The notes below the pieces were generated by a model that was not told the DNA's origin, searched no databases, and saw only the letters and a program-made list of their open reading frames with translations. From Lentisphaerota bacterium (GTDB lineage Bacteria > Verrucomicrobiota > Lentisphaeria > Victivallales > UBA1829): a stretch of DNA of 62,558 nucleotides. Of the stretch, positions 41,130-49,276 are shown in pieces. A program made the position numbers and the translations under genes. How positions within the stretch are numbered: position 1 is the stretch's first letter; each line of letters starts with the position of its first letter. The stretch covers positions 1 to 62,558 of the forward strand of contig SUVR01000013.1 of NCBI GenBank assembly GCA_015061915.1, given 5' to 3'.

Positions 41130-41219
41130 TGGCGGAGAGAGTGGGATTTGAACCCACGGTAGACTTGCGCCTACACAGCATTTCCAATGCTGCGCCTTCG
41201 ACCACTCGGCCATCTCTCC
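41130..41219 (-). tRNA. tRNA-Ser (anticodon GGA)
   Basis: 90 bases on the minus strand with GGAGAGA/TCTCTCC acceptor, discriminator G and encoded CCA. The anticodon loop TTGGAAA gives GGA, reading UCC and UCU. A long variable arm of class II type is present. Eight T follow the CCA and, with the A-run opposite, make a terminator. Promoter at 41236-41263. Confidence 0.96.
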
Positions 41220-41235
41220 GCAGATGATGGTATTT

Positions 41236-41263
41236 AATATACCGTACTTTTCTGAACTTTCAA
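41236..41263 (-). promoter_or_regulatory. Promoter for tRNA-Ser
   Basis: On the minus strand TTGAAA (41258-41263), 16-base spacer, TATATT (41236-41241), 17 bases before the tRNA. Confidence 0.75.
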
Positions 41264-41299
41264 GCCCGAAAAGTCATTTTTTCAAAAAAAATCGGCTTT

Positions 41300-42103
41300 T
41301 TATTTGTTTTTGCCCAGTTCTTCGGAACGTTTTGCCGCCGCGATCACCGCTTTTGCCGCAGTCGCCTTGAAGGCGCCGTTCTGCAGCTCCATGATCCCGC
41401 AGGCAGTCGTTCCGGCGGGCGAGATCACGGCATCCCGCAGTTCAGCGATCTTTGCGGGCGCTTCCCGGCACATCGCCGCTGTTCCAAGAACGGTTTGGAT
41501 CGCCAGTTCCAGAGCAGCATCCCGGGGGAGACCGCAGAAGACACCGCCATCGGCAAGCCCCATAATAAATTCCATGACATAAGCCGGACCGCTTCCGCTC
41601 AAACCGGTAACGGCATCCAGCTGTTTTTCCGCCACGAGCCGGACTTTCCCGACCGCAGAAAGGATCGTTTCCGCCACCGCCTGATCATCGGCAGAGACAG
41701 CGTCCGCAGGAGCATAGCAGCTCATGCCCTCCCCTGCCAGAGCAGGAGTATTGGGCATCACCCGGATCACACGGTCCAGTTCTGCGTGTTCCTGCAGAGT
41801 TGCGATCTTCCAACCGGCAACGATGGAGATCAGCAGCTTTCCGGTCAGGTGGGAAGCTGCTTCTTTCAACGCTTCCGCCGCATACTGGGGTTTGACCGCA
41901 AGGAGAACGACCTCCGCGCCCGCCAGCGTTTCCGCCATAGAAGTACAACAGGCAAAACCGGTGGCTGCGGTAAAGGCTTCTGCCGCCGCCGGGGAAACAT
42001 CATACGCCCGGACCTTGAGTCCCGTGGTGTTTTTTGCCAGACCAGCCGCAATGGCGGTCGCCATTTTACCCGCACCGATAAACGCAATGGAAAGTTCTTT
42101 CAT
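41300..42103 (-). CDS. proC: Pyrroline-5-carboxylate reductase
   Basis: Last step of proline synthesis: reduces pyrroline-5-carboxylate with NAD(P)H. The 267-residue protein begins with the Rossmann motif IAFIGAGKMATAIAAGL and contains LLAVKPQ near 70, VIRVMPNTPALAGEGMS near 115-131, TGLSGSGPAYVMEFI near 168-182 and the C-terminal ISPAGTTACGI, all ProC signatures. The true start is the ATG at 42103 with CAGGAG before it; the open frame runs much further upstream by chance. An extended -10 (TGCTATATT) lies upstream, divergent from rsmB. The tRNA-Ser promoter lies just past its stop codon. Confidence 0.95.
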   Translation of the reverse strand: MKELSIAFIGAGKMATAIAAGLAKNTTGLKVRAYDVSPAAAEAFTAATGFACCTSMAETLAGAEVVLLAVKPQYAAEALKEAASHLTGKLLISIVAGWKIATLQEHAELDRVIRVMPNTPALAGEGMSCYAPADAVSADDQAVAETILSAVGKVRLVAEKQLDAVTGLSGSGPAYVMEFIMGLADGGVFCGLPRDAALELAIQTVLGTAAMCREAPAKIAELRDAVISPAGTTACGIMELQNGAFKATAAKAVIAAAKRSEELGKNK

Positions 42104-42259
42104 CTTCTGCACTCCTGCTGAAATTGGATTCTTTTTATCTTTTCCATAACAATATAGCACATTTTTTGAAAATAGAAAAGCCCAAAGGGTGAAAAAATTA
42201 AAAAACTGTGCTATATTATAGGGAATAGACAGAAAAATTGACACAGAAACGGTGATTTT

Positions 42260-43522
42260 ATGAAAAAAACAAGCGGGATCTCTCAAAAGATCCTTACCAC
42301 AGCGGCAAATCTGGCGGCATCCTGGGAAAACGACGATCTGACACTTGACGTGCTTCTGGACGATCTCCGGGAAAGCAACGCACCCGAACGGGCGGCGGTC
42401 TCCGACCTGCTCTTTGAATACTTCCGGCACAAGGGATTTATTGACGGGCTCATCACAAAACACGCAAAACACGAACGGGTCCGGCAGGATATGCGTCTCA
42501 TTGTTGCCTGTGCAGCGACCCAGATCTTTTTTCAGACGGGGATCGCTCCGGAATCGGCGGTCAACGTGGCAGTGGATACGGGTAAACAACTCCGCGGTCC
42601 CGGCGGCGGAGGCTTTGTCAACGCCATGCTGCGCTCGTTTCTGCGGGATAAATCCTTCAAGCACGATGATATTCCAGTCTCTTTTCCTGTGGAACTGAAA
42701 GTCCGTTGGGAAGAATGTTTCGGCAGAGAAACGACCAAGGAAATGACCGGATTTTTCGCCTCCAATCCGCCGCTGACATTCCGTCTGCGGGATGAATCGG
42801 CGCGGGCGGAACTGGAAGCAGCCGGAGCCACACCGGTCAAGGGACTGGATTTTCTGGAAAGCACCGGATTTCAGTTCTATTCCATGAAAAATCCCTCGCC
42901 CCTTTTCAGCGGGAATTATCTGGAAAAAGCCCGGATCTACATTCAGGACCCGGCAACTGTAATGGCATTCAGTCTGCTGGACGAAGCACCGAAAGGGTAT
43001 CTGCTGGATTGCTGTGCGGCGCCCGGCGGCAAAGCCGTGATGCTCTCCGATCTCTGCGATCCCTCAACCGTAAAACTGACCGTGTGCGACCGGAGTCAGA
43101 AGCGTCTTATGCAGATGAACCGGAATCTTCAACGGGCAGGTGTACGCTGTCGCAGCCTGACTGCAGATGCCGCCGAACCACCGTTCTCCCCCAATACTTT
43201 TGACTTCATTCTTGCGGACGTTCCCTGTACCAACAGCGGCGTTTTCCGCAGACGCCCGGATGCGCCGTGGCGATTCAGCCAGTGCCGTCTCATTGATACG
43301 GTCAAGCTCCAGACACGAATTCTGGATTCACTCGCCCGGATTTTGAAAATCAATGGTCAACTGCTTTATTCCACGTGCAGTATTGAGCCGGAGGAAGATC
43401 AGAAACAGGTGGAGAATTTTGTGCTTGCACACCCCAACTTCGAGATCGTGAAAAGCCGTCTTCTGCTGCCGGGCGAAAGTCACGATGGTGCCTTTGCGGC
43501 ATTGATCCGGAAGAAAAGCTGA
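42260..43522 (+). CDS. rsmB: 16S rRNA (cytosine-C5)-methyltransferase RsmB
   Basis: Methylates a cytosine of 16S rRNA (C967 in E. coli). The N-terminal NusB-like RNA-binding domain covers about residues 1-145, followed by a linker and the Rossmann methyltransferase. Motif I is LDCCAAPGGKAVMLSDL near 249-265, the Pro-Cys of motif IV is ADVPCTNSGVFRRRPDAPWR near 317-336, and the catalytic TCSIEPEED of motif VI is near 373. At 420 residues it is the standard length. An extended TGCTATATT -10 lies at 42209-42217 without a good -35. It is followed at once by the 83-bp tandem repeats. Confidence 0.95.
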   Translation: MKKTSGISQKILTTAANLAASWENDDLTLDVLLDDLRESNAPERAAVSDLLFEYFRHKGFIDGLITKHAKHERVRQDMRLIVACAATQIFFQTGIAPESAVNVAVDTGKQLRGPGGGGFVNAMLRSFLRDKSFKHDDIPVSFPVELKVRWEECFGRETTKEMTGFFASNPPLTFRLRDESARAELEAAGATPVKGLDFLESTGFQFYSMKNPSPLFSGNYLEKARIYIQDPATVMAFSLLDEAPKGYLLDCCAAPGGKAVMLSDLCDPSTVKLTVCDRSQKRLMQMNRNLQRAGVRCRSLTADAAEPPFSPNTFDFILADVPCTNSGVFRRRPDAPWRFSQCRLIDTVKLQTRILDSLARILKINGQLLYSTCSIEPEEDQKQVENFVLAHPNFEIVKSRLLLPGESHDGAFAALIRKKS

Positions 43523-43524
43523 AA

Positions 43525-43711
43525 TGGCATCCCCAACGGGATTTGCGCCATGTCGCATGACGTGGCGAACCCGGAGCAAGCGTGAGGGGGAAAAAATCAG
43601 AAAGGATTGGCATCCCCAACGGGATTTGCACCATGTCGCATGACGTGGCGAACCCGGAGCAAGCGTGAGGGGGCAAAAATCAAAAAGAAATGGCATCCCC
43701 AACGGGATTCG
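43525..43711. repeat. 83-bp tandem repeat carrying copies of the tRNA-Glu 3' end
   Basis: Two full copies (43525-43607 and 43608-43690) are followed by the start of a third, which is the 3' end of the tRNA-Glu gene itself at 43691-43711. The three 21-base tRNA-derived segments, TGGCATCCCC plus AACGGGATT and flanks, lie exactly 83 bases apart. The two 62-base spacers differ at only a few positions and contain a near-palindrome, CCATGTC/GACGTGG. The copies lack the 5' part of the tRNA and cannot be functional tRNAs. Confidence 0.92.
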
Positions 43712-43766
43712 AACCCGTGTTACCAGGATGAGAACCTGGTGTCCTGGGCCTCTAGACGATGGGGAC
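43691..43766 (-). tRNA. tRNA-Glu (anticodon CTC)
   Basis: 76 bases on the minus strand, GTCCCCA/TGGGGAT acceptor (first pair G-U), discriminator G and encoded CCA. The anticodon stem ACCAGG/CCTGGT encloses TTCTCAT, giving CTC, which reads GAG. No intrinsic terminator follows; the tandem repeats begin at once. Confidence 0.96.
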
Positions 43767-43787
43767 ATGAGGCATAAAACAGGATTT

Positions 43788-43815
43788 AATATACAGCGGA
43801 GCGCCTCGATTTCAA
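43788..43815 (-). promoter_or_regulatory. Promoter for tRNA-Glu
   Basis: On the minus strand TTGAAA (43810-43815), 16-base spacer, TATATT (43788-43793). Confidence 0.75.
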
Positions 43816-43929
43816 GAGGGATGGGTACTTTTTTCGGATAATTTTACAAAAGTGATTTTCATTTTCGGAAAAGTGAGCTATAATATCAGGACTGTAAATC
43901 GAACCATAACAACATAAAGGAATCAAACT

Positions 43930-44562
43930 ATGGCAATCGAACTCAAGAACGAACAGGACAAGTTCAGCTATGCGCTGGGCATGAACATCTCCGCCTCCGT
44001 GCTTCAGCTCCCGCTGGATGTGAACAAGGAAGTCATCATTCAGTGCGTGACCGATCTTCTGAACGGCGCACAGCCCCAGCTGGAAGAAAAGGAATACCAC
44101 CAGATCATGCAGGATTTCCAGAAGAAACTGCAGGAAATCGCCAACGAACAGAAGAAGAAAGTTGCGGACGAAAACGCAAAAGTCAGCGCAGACTTTCTGG
44201 CAGAAAACGCCAAGAAGGACGGGATCAAAGTCACGGAATCCGGTCTGCAGTATGAAGTCATCACCGAAGGTGACGGCGCCAGCCCGAAGGCAACGGATGT
44301 GGTCAAGGTCCACTACGAAGGCACGCTGATCTCCGGTCAGATCTTCGACAGCTCCATCAAGCGCGGCGAACCGGTGGAATTCCCCCTGAATCAGGTGATC
44401 CCCGGCTGGACGGAAGGCGTGCAGCTGATGAAAGTCGGTTCCAAGTACCGCTTCTTCATTCCCTCCAATCTGGCATACGGCGAACAGGGTGCCGGCGGCA
44501 TGATCGCCCCGAACAGCGCTCTGATTTTTGAAGTGGAACTGCTGGAAATCAAGAGCAAGTAA
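43930..44562 (+). CDS. FKBP-type peptidyl-prolyl cis-trans isomerase (Mip/FklB type)
   Basis: Prolyl isomerase and likely chaperone, 210 residues. An N-terminal helical dimerisation part (about 1-95, with SYALGMNISASVLQLP and a long Gln/Lys/Glu-rich helix) precedes the FKBP domain at about 100-208, which shows VKVHYEGTLISGQIFDSS, VIPGWTEGVQLM and the closing ALIFEVELLEI. This is the Mip/FkpA/FklB arrangement. There is no signal peptide, so it resembles cytoplasmic FklB. AAAGGA precedes the ATG and TATAAT lies at 43878-43883. A strong terminator follows. Confidence 0.93.
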   Translation: MAIELKNEQDKFSYALGMNISASVLQLPLDVNKEVIIQCVTDLLNGAQPQLEEKEYHQIMQDFQKKLQEIANEQKKKVADENAKVSADFLAENAKKDGIKVTESGLQYEVITEGDGASPKATDVVKVHYEGTLISGQIFDSSIKRGEPVEFPLNQVIPGWTEGVQLMKVGSKYRFFIPSNLAYGEQGAGGMIAPNSALIFEVELLEIKSK

Positions 44563-44587
44563 ACCGCTTCTGAAATTTGATTTTCTG

Positions 44588-44632
44588 AAAAATCTCTGTA
44601 TACCCCCATGGTACGCAGAGATTTTTTCTTGT
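44588..44632 (+). terminator. Intrinsic terminator of the FKBP gene
   Basis: AAAAATCTCTG and CAGAGATTTTT pair over 11 bp around a 17-base loop, followed by T-rich sequence. Confidence 0.9.
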
Positions 44633-44669
44633 TTTTTACTCAAAAATCCAATTTTTTTCCTGTTTTGAT

Positions 44670-44698
44670 TTGACAGAACGGCTTGTGCGTGATAGAAT
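44670..44698 (+). promoter_or_regulatory. Promoter for the adaptor-M50 operon
   Basis: TTGACA (44670-44675), 17-base spacer, TAGAAT (44693-44698); start at 44744 after GAAAGGA. Confidence 0.7.
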
Positions 44699-44743
44699 AT
44701 AGATTATGATTATTTTTATTAAGATAAAGAAAGGACTTTTGTC

Positions 44744-45526
44744 ATGAAAAAATTATTCCTGGCGGTAATGGCGGCATTTACCCTTCTGCCATTCGCCCAA
44801 GCAGCAGATGATCATATGGAAACGACCCGTGTGGTATTCTTCCCCTACCGTGAAGCGATCCTCTCCTCCCGGATCGACGGGATCGTGTTGGAAAACAAAC
44901 TGATCATCGGTCAGAAATTCAAACGCGGCGACCTGCTGGTGACATTGGATCCCACTCATTACCAGATCGAGATCGAGCGGGTCAACGCCGCCATTGCGGA
45001 ACAGATCATTCTGCATAAATTTGCAAAAGATGCTCTGGTGATCCAGGAAGATCTTTACAAACAGAGCATGACCAGTGAACTGGAAATCAAGAAGGCGAAA
45101 CTGGAAGTCGATACGGCAGAAGCCCGGATCAAAGCAACTCAGGTCAACCTGAAAGATGCCCAGACCCAGCTTTCTTACTGCCGGATCCTTGCTCCTTTTG
45201 ACGGGCGTATTGAAGAAATCAACACCCGCTCCTTTGAAACCCTGCGGGCCGGTCAGCCCCTGATGAAGATCATTGATGATAATCAGCTGAAAGCAACGAT
45301 GTTTGTTCCGGTCTCCATGCTGGACAAGCTGAAACCCGGCACGGAAGTCAGCGTGACCTGTACCGATACAAAACCTGCCCTGACGCTGAAGGGTGTTGTT
45401 TATGAAATTGCGACCCACGCGGACCATCGGAGCAATACGATCGAGATCCGTGTGCTGGTACCGAATAAAGACGGCAAAGTCACTGCCGGTATGATAGGAG
45501 AATTCAAGTATGCCCGGTCCGAGTGA
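44744..45526 (+). CDS. Periplasmic adaptor (HlyD/RND membrane-fusion type)
   Basis: Exported adaptor of 260 residues that would bridge inner-membrane and outer parts of an export or signalling complex. A signal peptide ends near residue 21 (FAQA). The barrel-sandwich (lipoyl-like) halves are seen at about 40-70 (KLIIGQKFKRGDLLVTLDPTHY) and 145-175 (YCRILAPFDGRIEEIN), separated by a helical hairpin (about 70-140), and a beta-barrel end (180-258). It lacks the usual C-terminal membrane-proximal domain, so it is a short adaptor. The next gene starts 17 bases before its stop, behind AGGAG inside this gene. Confidence 0.85.
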   Translation: MKKLFLAVMAAFTLLPFAQAADDHMETTRVVFFPYREAILSSRIDGIVLENKLIIGQKFKRGDLLVTLDPTHYQIEIERVNAAIAEQIILHKFAKDALVIQEDLYKQSMTSELEIKKAKLEVDTAEARIKATQVNLKDAQTQLSYCRILAPFDGRIEEINTRSFETLRAGQPLMKIIDDNQLKATMFVPVSMLDKLKPGTEVSVTCTDTKPALTLKGVVYEIATHADHRSNTIEIRVLVPNKDGKVTAGMIGEFKYARSE

Positions 45527-46925
45527 TCAACTGCAGGAAATGGCTGCACGCCTTAAGGCGTTCGGCGTAATGATGCGTCTGGGGCATGATCTTTTCAATG
45601 CGCCCGATTTTCAAACGGCTGCCGTTATGGCAGTCAATAATGCCCGCCCGGTCGTTGGTTTCCGCAGCTCCACTTTGTTGCAGATCCGCGGCAGAAAAGT
45701 AGATATTCTTTCCCAGTACGCTCAACCGGTAGTGAATAAACACAGCCGTCAGGCGGTCCTTCAGCGGGAACTGCTGGAAATCACCGGAAGACTGGAAGAA
45801 AATCTGGAGATCACCGGTGCGGATGCGGAAAAATACGGTAACGGCAATGCCGTGCGGGAACTGTGCCCGGATAATGTCACGCTGTTGCTTGTCCCCCTGA
45901 AAGCGCCCCCGTTTATGAAAAAACCTGCAGTCCAGTTGATCTGGCTGTTGGAATTTGAAGGAAAGATCCCGGCGTACGCTATGACGGCAGCGAAACTGCT
46001 GGCATCCAGTTATGCAGAAGCGCTGTACTGCCAGCTGATCGATGCCTCCCGGATCCGTGCATTCAGCCGGAAACGGATGGTCAGCTTCAAATTGATTTTC
46101 TGGCTGTTGATCCTTGCGGGTCTGGTCTATGTGATGTTCCAGCCGATCCCGGAAAAAGTCAATGCGGAATTTGAATTGAAAGCGCCGGAGATCACCACGG
46201 TTTATGCCTGGTTTGACGGACCGATCGCCGAGTGCCGGACTCCCGATGGAAAACTCTGGAAGTCCGGTGATACGATCAAAAAAGGCGATGTGATCGCACG
46301 CTATGACACCAGCCAGTTGGAATTCCGGCTGGAAAATGCCCGTGCAGCCATCAAAGAATTGCAGGAGGAACTGGATCAGAAAGAACGCGCCCCGTTCGAT
46401 AAGGACAGCCGGGAAAGCGGCGGCGATGTCAAACTGTTGAAGGCACGGATCGCCTCCGCCGAGATCGCAGTCCGGGAAGCACAGTGGTATCTGGATCACG
46501 CAGATATTGTGGCGCCCTGTGACGGGATCCTTCAGCTGGCTGACGGCAGAGCCGAAGCACTGATCGGGAAAGCAGTCCGGACCGGCGATAAGATTTTTGA
46601 AGTTCTCAGCGGCGAAGGAATGGAAGTCAAGGTCCCTGTTCTGGAAAGTGAATCTTCCATTCTGCTGGAAAATCCGTCCCGGATCACCCTCTTCCTGCAC
46701 ACCTCTCCGGATACCCCCATTCTGGCGGACGTAAAAGAGATCACCCCTGCCCCGGAACTGACCGAGCAGCGGACTTACTGTTACAATCTCTACGCCTACC
46801 TGCCGCCGGAACAGGCAAAAGATCTGAAATACGGTATGCGCGGGATCGCCAAAGTGGAAGGCAAACAGGTGACGATCGGTTACTTCCTCTTCAAGAGCGT
46901 CATTCTTTACTTCCGGGGTTTGTGA
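45510..46925 (+). CDS. Membrane adaptor with GAF-like cytoplasmic N-domain and HlyD-type outer domain
   Basis: 471-residue single-pass protein. Residues about 1-180 are a soluble alpha/beta domain that resembles GAF-type sensors in layout (GVMMRLGHDLFNAPDF, then RSSTLLQI, then VTLLLVPL), although no ligand motif is clear. One membrane helix follows at about 192-210. The outer part has two lipoyl-type halves (KLWKSGDTIKKGDVIARYD near 248-266 and HADIVAPCDGILQL near 330-343) with a helical hairpin between. A sensor-like domain joined to an adaptor is unusual. It is translated in overlap with the first adaptor and three bases before the M50 gene. Confidence 0.75.
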   Translation: MPGPSDQLQEMAARLKAFGVMMRLGHDLFNAPDFQTAAVMAVNNARPVVGFRSSTLLQIRGRKVDILSQYAQPVVNKHSRQAVLQRELLEITGRLEENLEITGADAEKYGNGNAVRELCPDNVTLLLVPLKAPPFMKKPAVQLIWLLEFEGKIPAYAMTAAKLLASSYAEALYCQLIDASRIRAFSRKRMVSFKLIFWLLILAGLVYVMFQPIPEKVNAEFELKAPEITTVYAWFDGPIAECRTPDGKLWKSGDTIKKGDVIARYDTSQLEFRLENARAAIKELQEELDQKERAPFDKDSRESGGDVKLLKARIASAEIAVREAQWYLDHADIVAPCDGILQLADGRAEALIGKAVRTGDKIFEVLSGEGMEVKVPVLESESSILLENPSRITLFLHTSPDTPILADVKEITPAPELTEQRTYCYNLYAYLPPEQAKDLKYGMRGIAKVEGKQVTIGYFLFKSVILYFRGL

Positions 46926-46928
46926 TCC

Positions 46929-49211
46929 ATGGCTGACGAAAAGGATAACAAAACATCGTTCTCGATCCCTGCGCCTGCGGCACAGCCGGATTCGCTGCAG
47001 ATTTCTCTGCATCCGGACCAGCCGAAGGAACCGGGGCTCTCCGGAACGGCTCCGGCAGCAGCAGAACAGCCGGCAGTGACCGGGCAGGCACCTGCAGAAA
47101 ATGCTGCTCCTGCCGGTACACCCCAGCCTCAGACACCCCAGATGATGACAGGGATGCTGCGGCAGGACATCGAACTGATCCGTCCCGGCGAACACGGCGA
47201 TTTTGCGATGCTGTTCGATCCGGCTGCAGATGCCTATTACAAGATCAGCAAGCGGTCACTGGAGATCATTTCCCGTATCGACAAGAACTATGCGCTGCTG
47301 GATTTTCTCAATCTGCTGAACAACTGCGGGATGCAGGTGACAAAAGATGAAGTGCTGCAGCTGATCGCGTTTCTGCATCAGAACAACCTGATCGCTCCGG
47401 AATACGGGCAGATGGAGAAAAAATACGCTCAATACGTGAAGATGAAAGAAGATACGCTCTTTCTGCGCTTCTCTTCGGCATATCTCTTTTTCAAACTGCC
47501 GCCGATCCGTCCGGAAAAATTCTACAATTTCATCCGTCCGGCAGTTTCCTGGATGGCATCAAAATTCTTTGTGATGCTGCTTCTGATCCCTGCCGTTGCC
47601 GGATATATTCTGATGCTCCGTGACTTTCCGACGGTCCGTGCGACATTTATGGACTCTCTTTCCTGGGCAGGGTTGGCAAAATATTTTATGGCGATCCTGA
47701 TTATGAAAGTAGTCCACGAAGCGGCACACTCGCTTGCGGCGATCCATTTCAACTGCCGTGTCCGGGGGATCGGGCTGGGGTTCATGGTGTTCTATCCGCG
47801 TTTGTTCACGGACACCACGGACAGCTGGCGTCTGCCCCGGAAACAGCGTCTTCTGATTGACGCCGCCGGTATTATCATTGAATTATTGGTAGGCGGTATT
47901 GCGGCGTTGATCTGGGTCTATTCGCCGCCGGGGATGTGGAAATCCACTATGTTCTACATCTTTGCAGTCAGTACGATCAGCACGATTTTCGTCAACGGGA
48001 ACCCGTGTATCCGTTACGACGGCTACTACATTCTGTGCGATATTACGAATATGGAAAACCTGATGACCCGTTCGGCGGAATATGTAAAACAGTTCTGGCG
48101 CTGGTATTTTCTGCGTCTCGGCTCCAGCCCGAAAGAGGAACGGGGTGGTTTTCTGCTGTTTTTCGGGATCATTTCCTTCATCTACCGGATCTTCCTTTAC
48201 ACCTCGATCATCCTGATCATTTACAATCAGTTTGTGAAGGCGGTGGCACTGGTGGCACTGGTGCTGGAACTCTATGCGATCTTCTTCTACCCGATGTACA
48301 AGGAAATCAAGACCATCCGCGCGCTTTCCAAAAAATCTGCAAACTGGGCACGGCTTTACCTGTTCCTGTTTTTGAGTATCGTCACTTATGCGGTTCTGTT
48401 CTTTCCCCTCTCCTGGAATGTGGACCTCTCCGGCGAAGTGGTGCCGGTCTCCCAGCTGCAGGTGACCGTAATGGAAGGTGGCTATCTGACCAACGACCTG
48501 CCGGGAAAACCGGTCCATTATCAGAAAGATCAAAATATTTTCCAGCTGGAATCACCATTTCTGGATTTGGGGATCGAGCGCAGCAAACGGGATATTTCGT
48601 ATATGCAGACGCTTCTCAATCTCCAGCAGCTGGATCGTGAAACACTCGGACCGGCAATGATCACAAAACAGAAGATCCAGACCCAGCAGGAAAGCCTGAT
48701 GGAACTGTTGCGCCGGAAGTCCGACCTGACTGCAACAGCATCTGCGGCGGGGATTTATGTTCCGCGAACACGGGGAGCAGTCTATACGGGGATGTTCCTG
48801 CCGAAGGGTACGCTTACCGGCGAGATCCTCTCTACGAAAAAAATGGCATACGCTTATGCTGACGACCGGGACATTCCAAAGCTCAAGATCGGTGAACGGG
48901 TAAAAATGCACACGAAAGATTCTCTTGTGGATTTTTACGGGACGATCACAGCGATTGACCCGGTTCCGGCAAAATTGCGTAACTCTCCGCTGCTGCAGCA
49001 ATATGGCGGACCGCTGCCGGTTTACATTGATGAACAGAATCCCGGCGAATTCACTTCCGTGCTGCCTCTCTACCGGTTGGAAATCCAGTTTGATGAGGAA
49101 GACCCGCCTATCCAGCTGGGCAGAAATCTGAAAGTGGAAGTGCTTCACACCGAACGACTTTATGACTCTATGAAACAGTATATCCTCTCGTTCATCCGAA
49201 AGGAATTCTGA
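46929..49211 (+). CDS. M50 site-2 protease fused to adaptor domain, with PqqD-like N-domain
   Basis: 760-residue membrane protein. After a Pro/Ala-rich tail (about 1-75), residues 78-155 look like a PqqD/RRE-type winged helix (DFAMLFDPAADAYYKISKRSLEII), a peptide-recognition fold in RiPP systems. The membrane zinc protease follows: HEAAH at 263-267 and the third ligand D364 in CIRYDGYYILCD, in a multi-helix region to about 500. The C-terminal part (about 505-760) is an HlyD-like barrel sandwich with helical hairpin. The architecture resembles the putative peptide zinc metalloproteases (YydH-like) of Planctomycetes. It probably cleaves or exports a peptide, but no precursor gene is evident nearby. 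Confidence 0.82.
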   Translation: MADEKDNKTSFSIPAPAAQPDSLQISLHPDQPKEPGLSGTAPAAAEQPAVTGQAPAENAAPAGTPQPQTPQMMTGMLRQDIELIRPGEHGDFAMLFDPAADAYYKISKRSLEIISRIDKNYALLDFLNLLNNCGMQVTKDEVLQLIAFLHQNNLIAPEYGQMEKKYAQYVKMKEDTLFLRFSSAYLFFKLPPIRPEKFYNFIRPAVSWMASKFFVMLLLIPAVAGYILMLRDFPTVRATFMDSLSWAGLAKYFMAILIMKVVHEAAHSLAAIHFNCRVRGIGLGFMVFYPRLFTDTTDSWRLPRKQRLLIDAAGIIIELLVGGIAALIWVYSPPGMWKSTMFYIFAVSTISTIFVNGNPCIRYDGYYILCDITNMENLMTRSAEYVKQFWRWYFLRLGSSPKEERGGFLLFFGIISFIYRIFLYTSIILIIYNQFVKAVALVALVLELYAIFFYPMYKEIKTIRALSKKSANWARLYLFLFLSIVTYAVLFFPLSWNVDLSGEVVPVSQLQVTVMEGGYLTNDLPGKPVHYQKDQNIFQLESPFLDLGIERSKRDISYMQTLLNLQQLDRETLGPAMITKQKIQTQQESLMELLRRKSDLTATASAAGIYVPRTRGAVYTGMFLPKGTLTGEILSTKKMAYAYADDRDIPKLKIGERVKMHTKDSLVDFYGTITAIDPVPAKLRNSPLLQQYGGPLPVYIDEQNPGEFTSVLPLYRLEIQFDEEDPPIQLGRNLKVEVLHTERLYDSMKQYILSFIRKEF

Positions 49212-49276
49212 TCACAAACAAACGCAACAACGCTTTAACCAGTTCCAAATAACGGACTTTGCAAGGAATCGATATT

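Noticed and set aside
43328-43768. Minus-strand frame of 146 codons across the tRNA-Glu array
   Set aside because: It runs through a tRNA gene and an 83-bp repeat; the product is repetitive and has no ribosome site.
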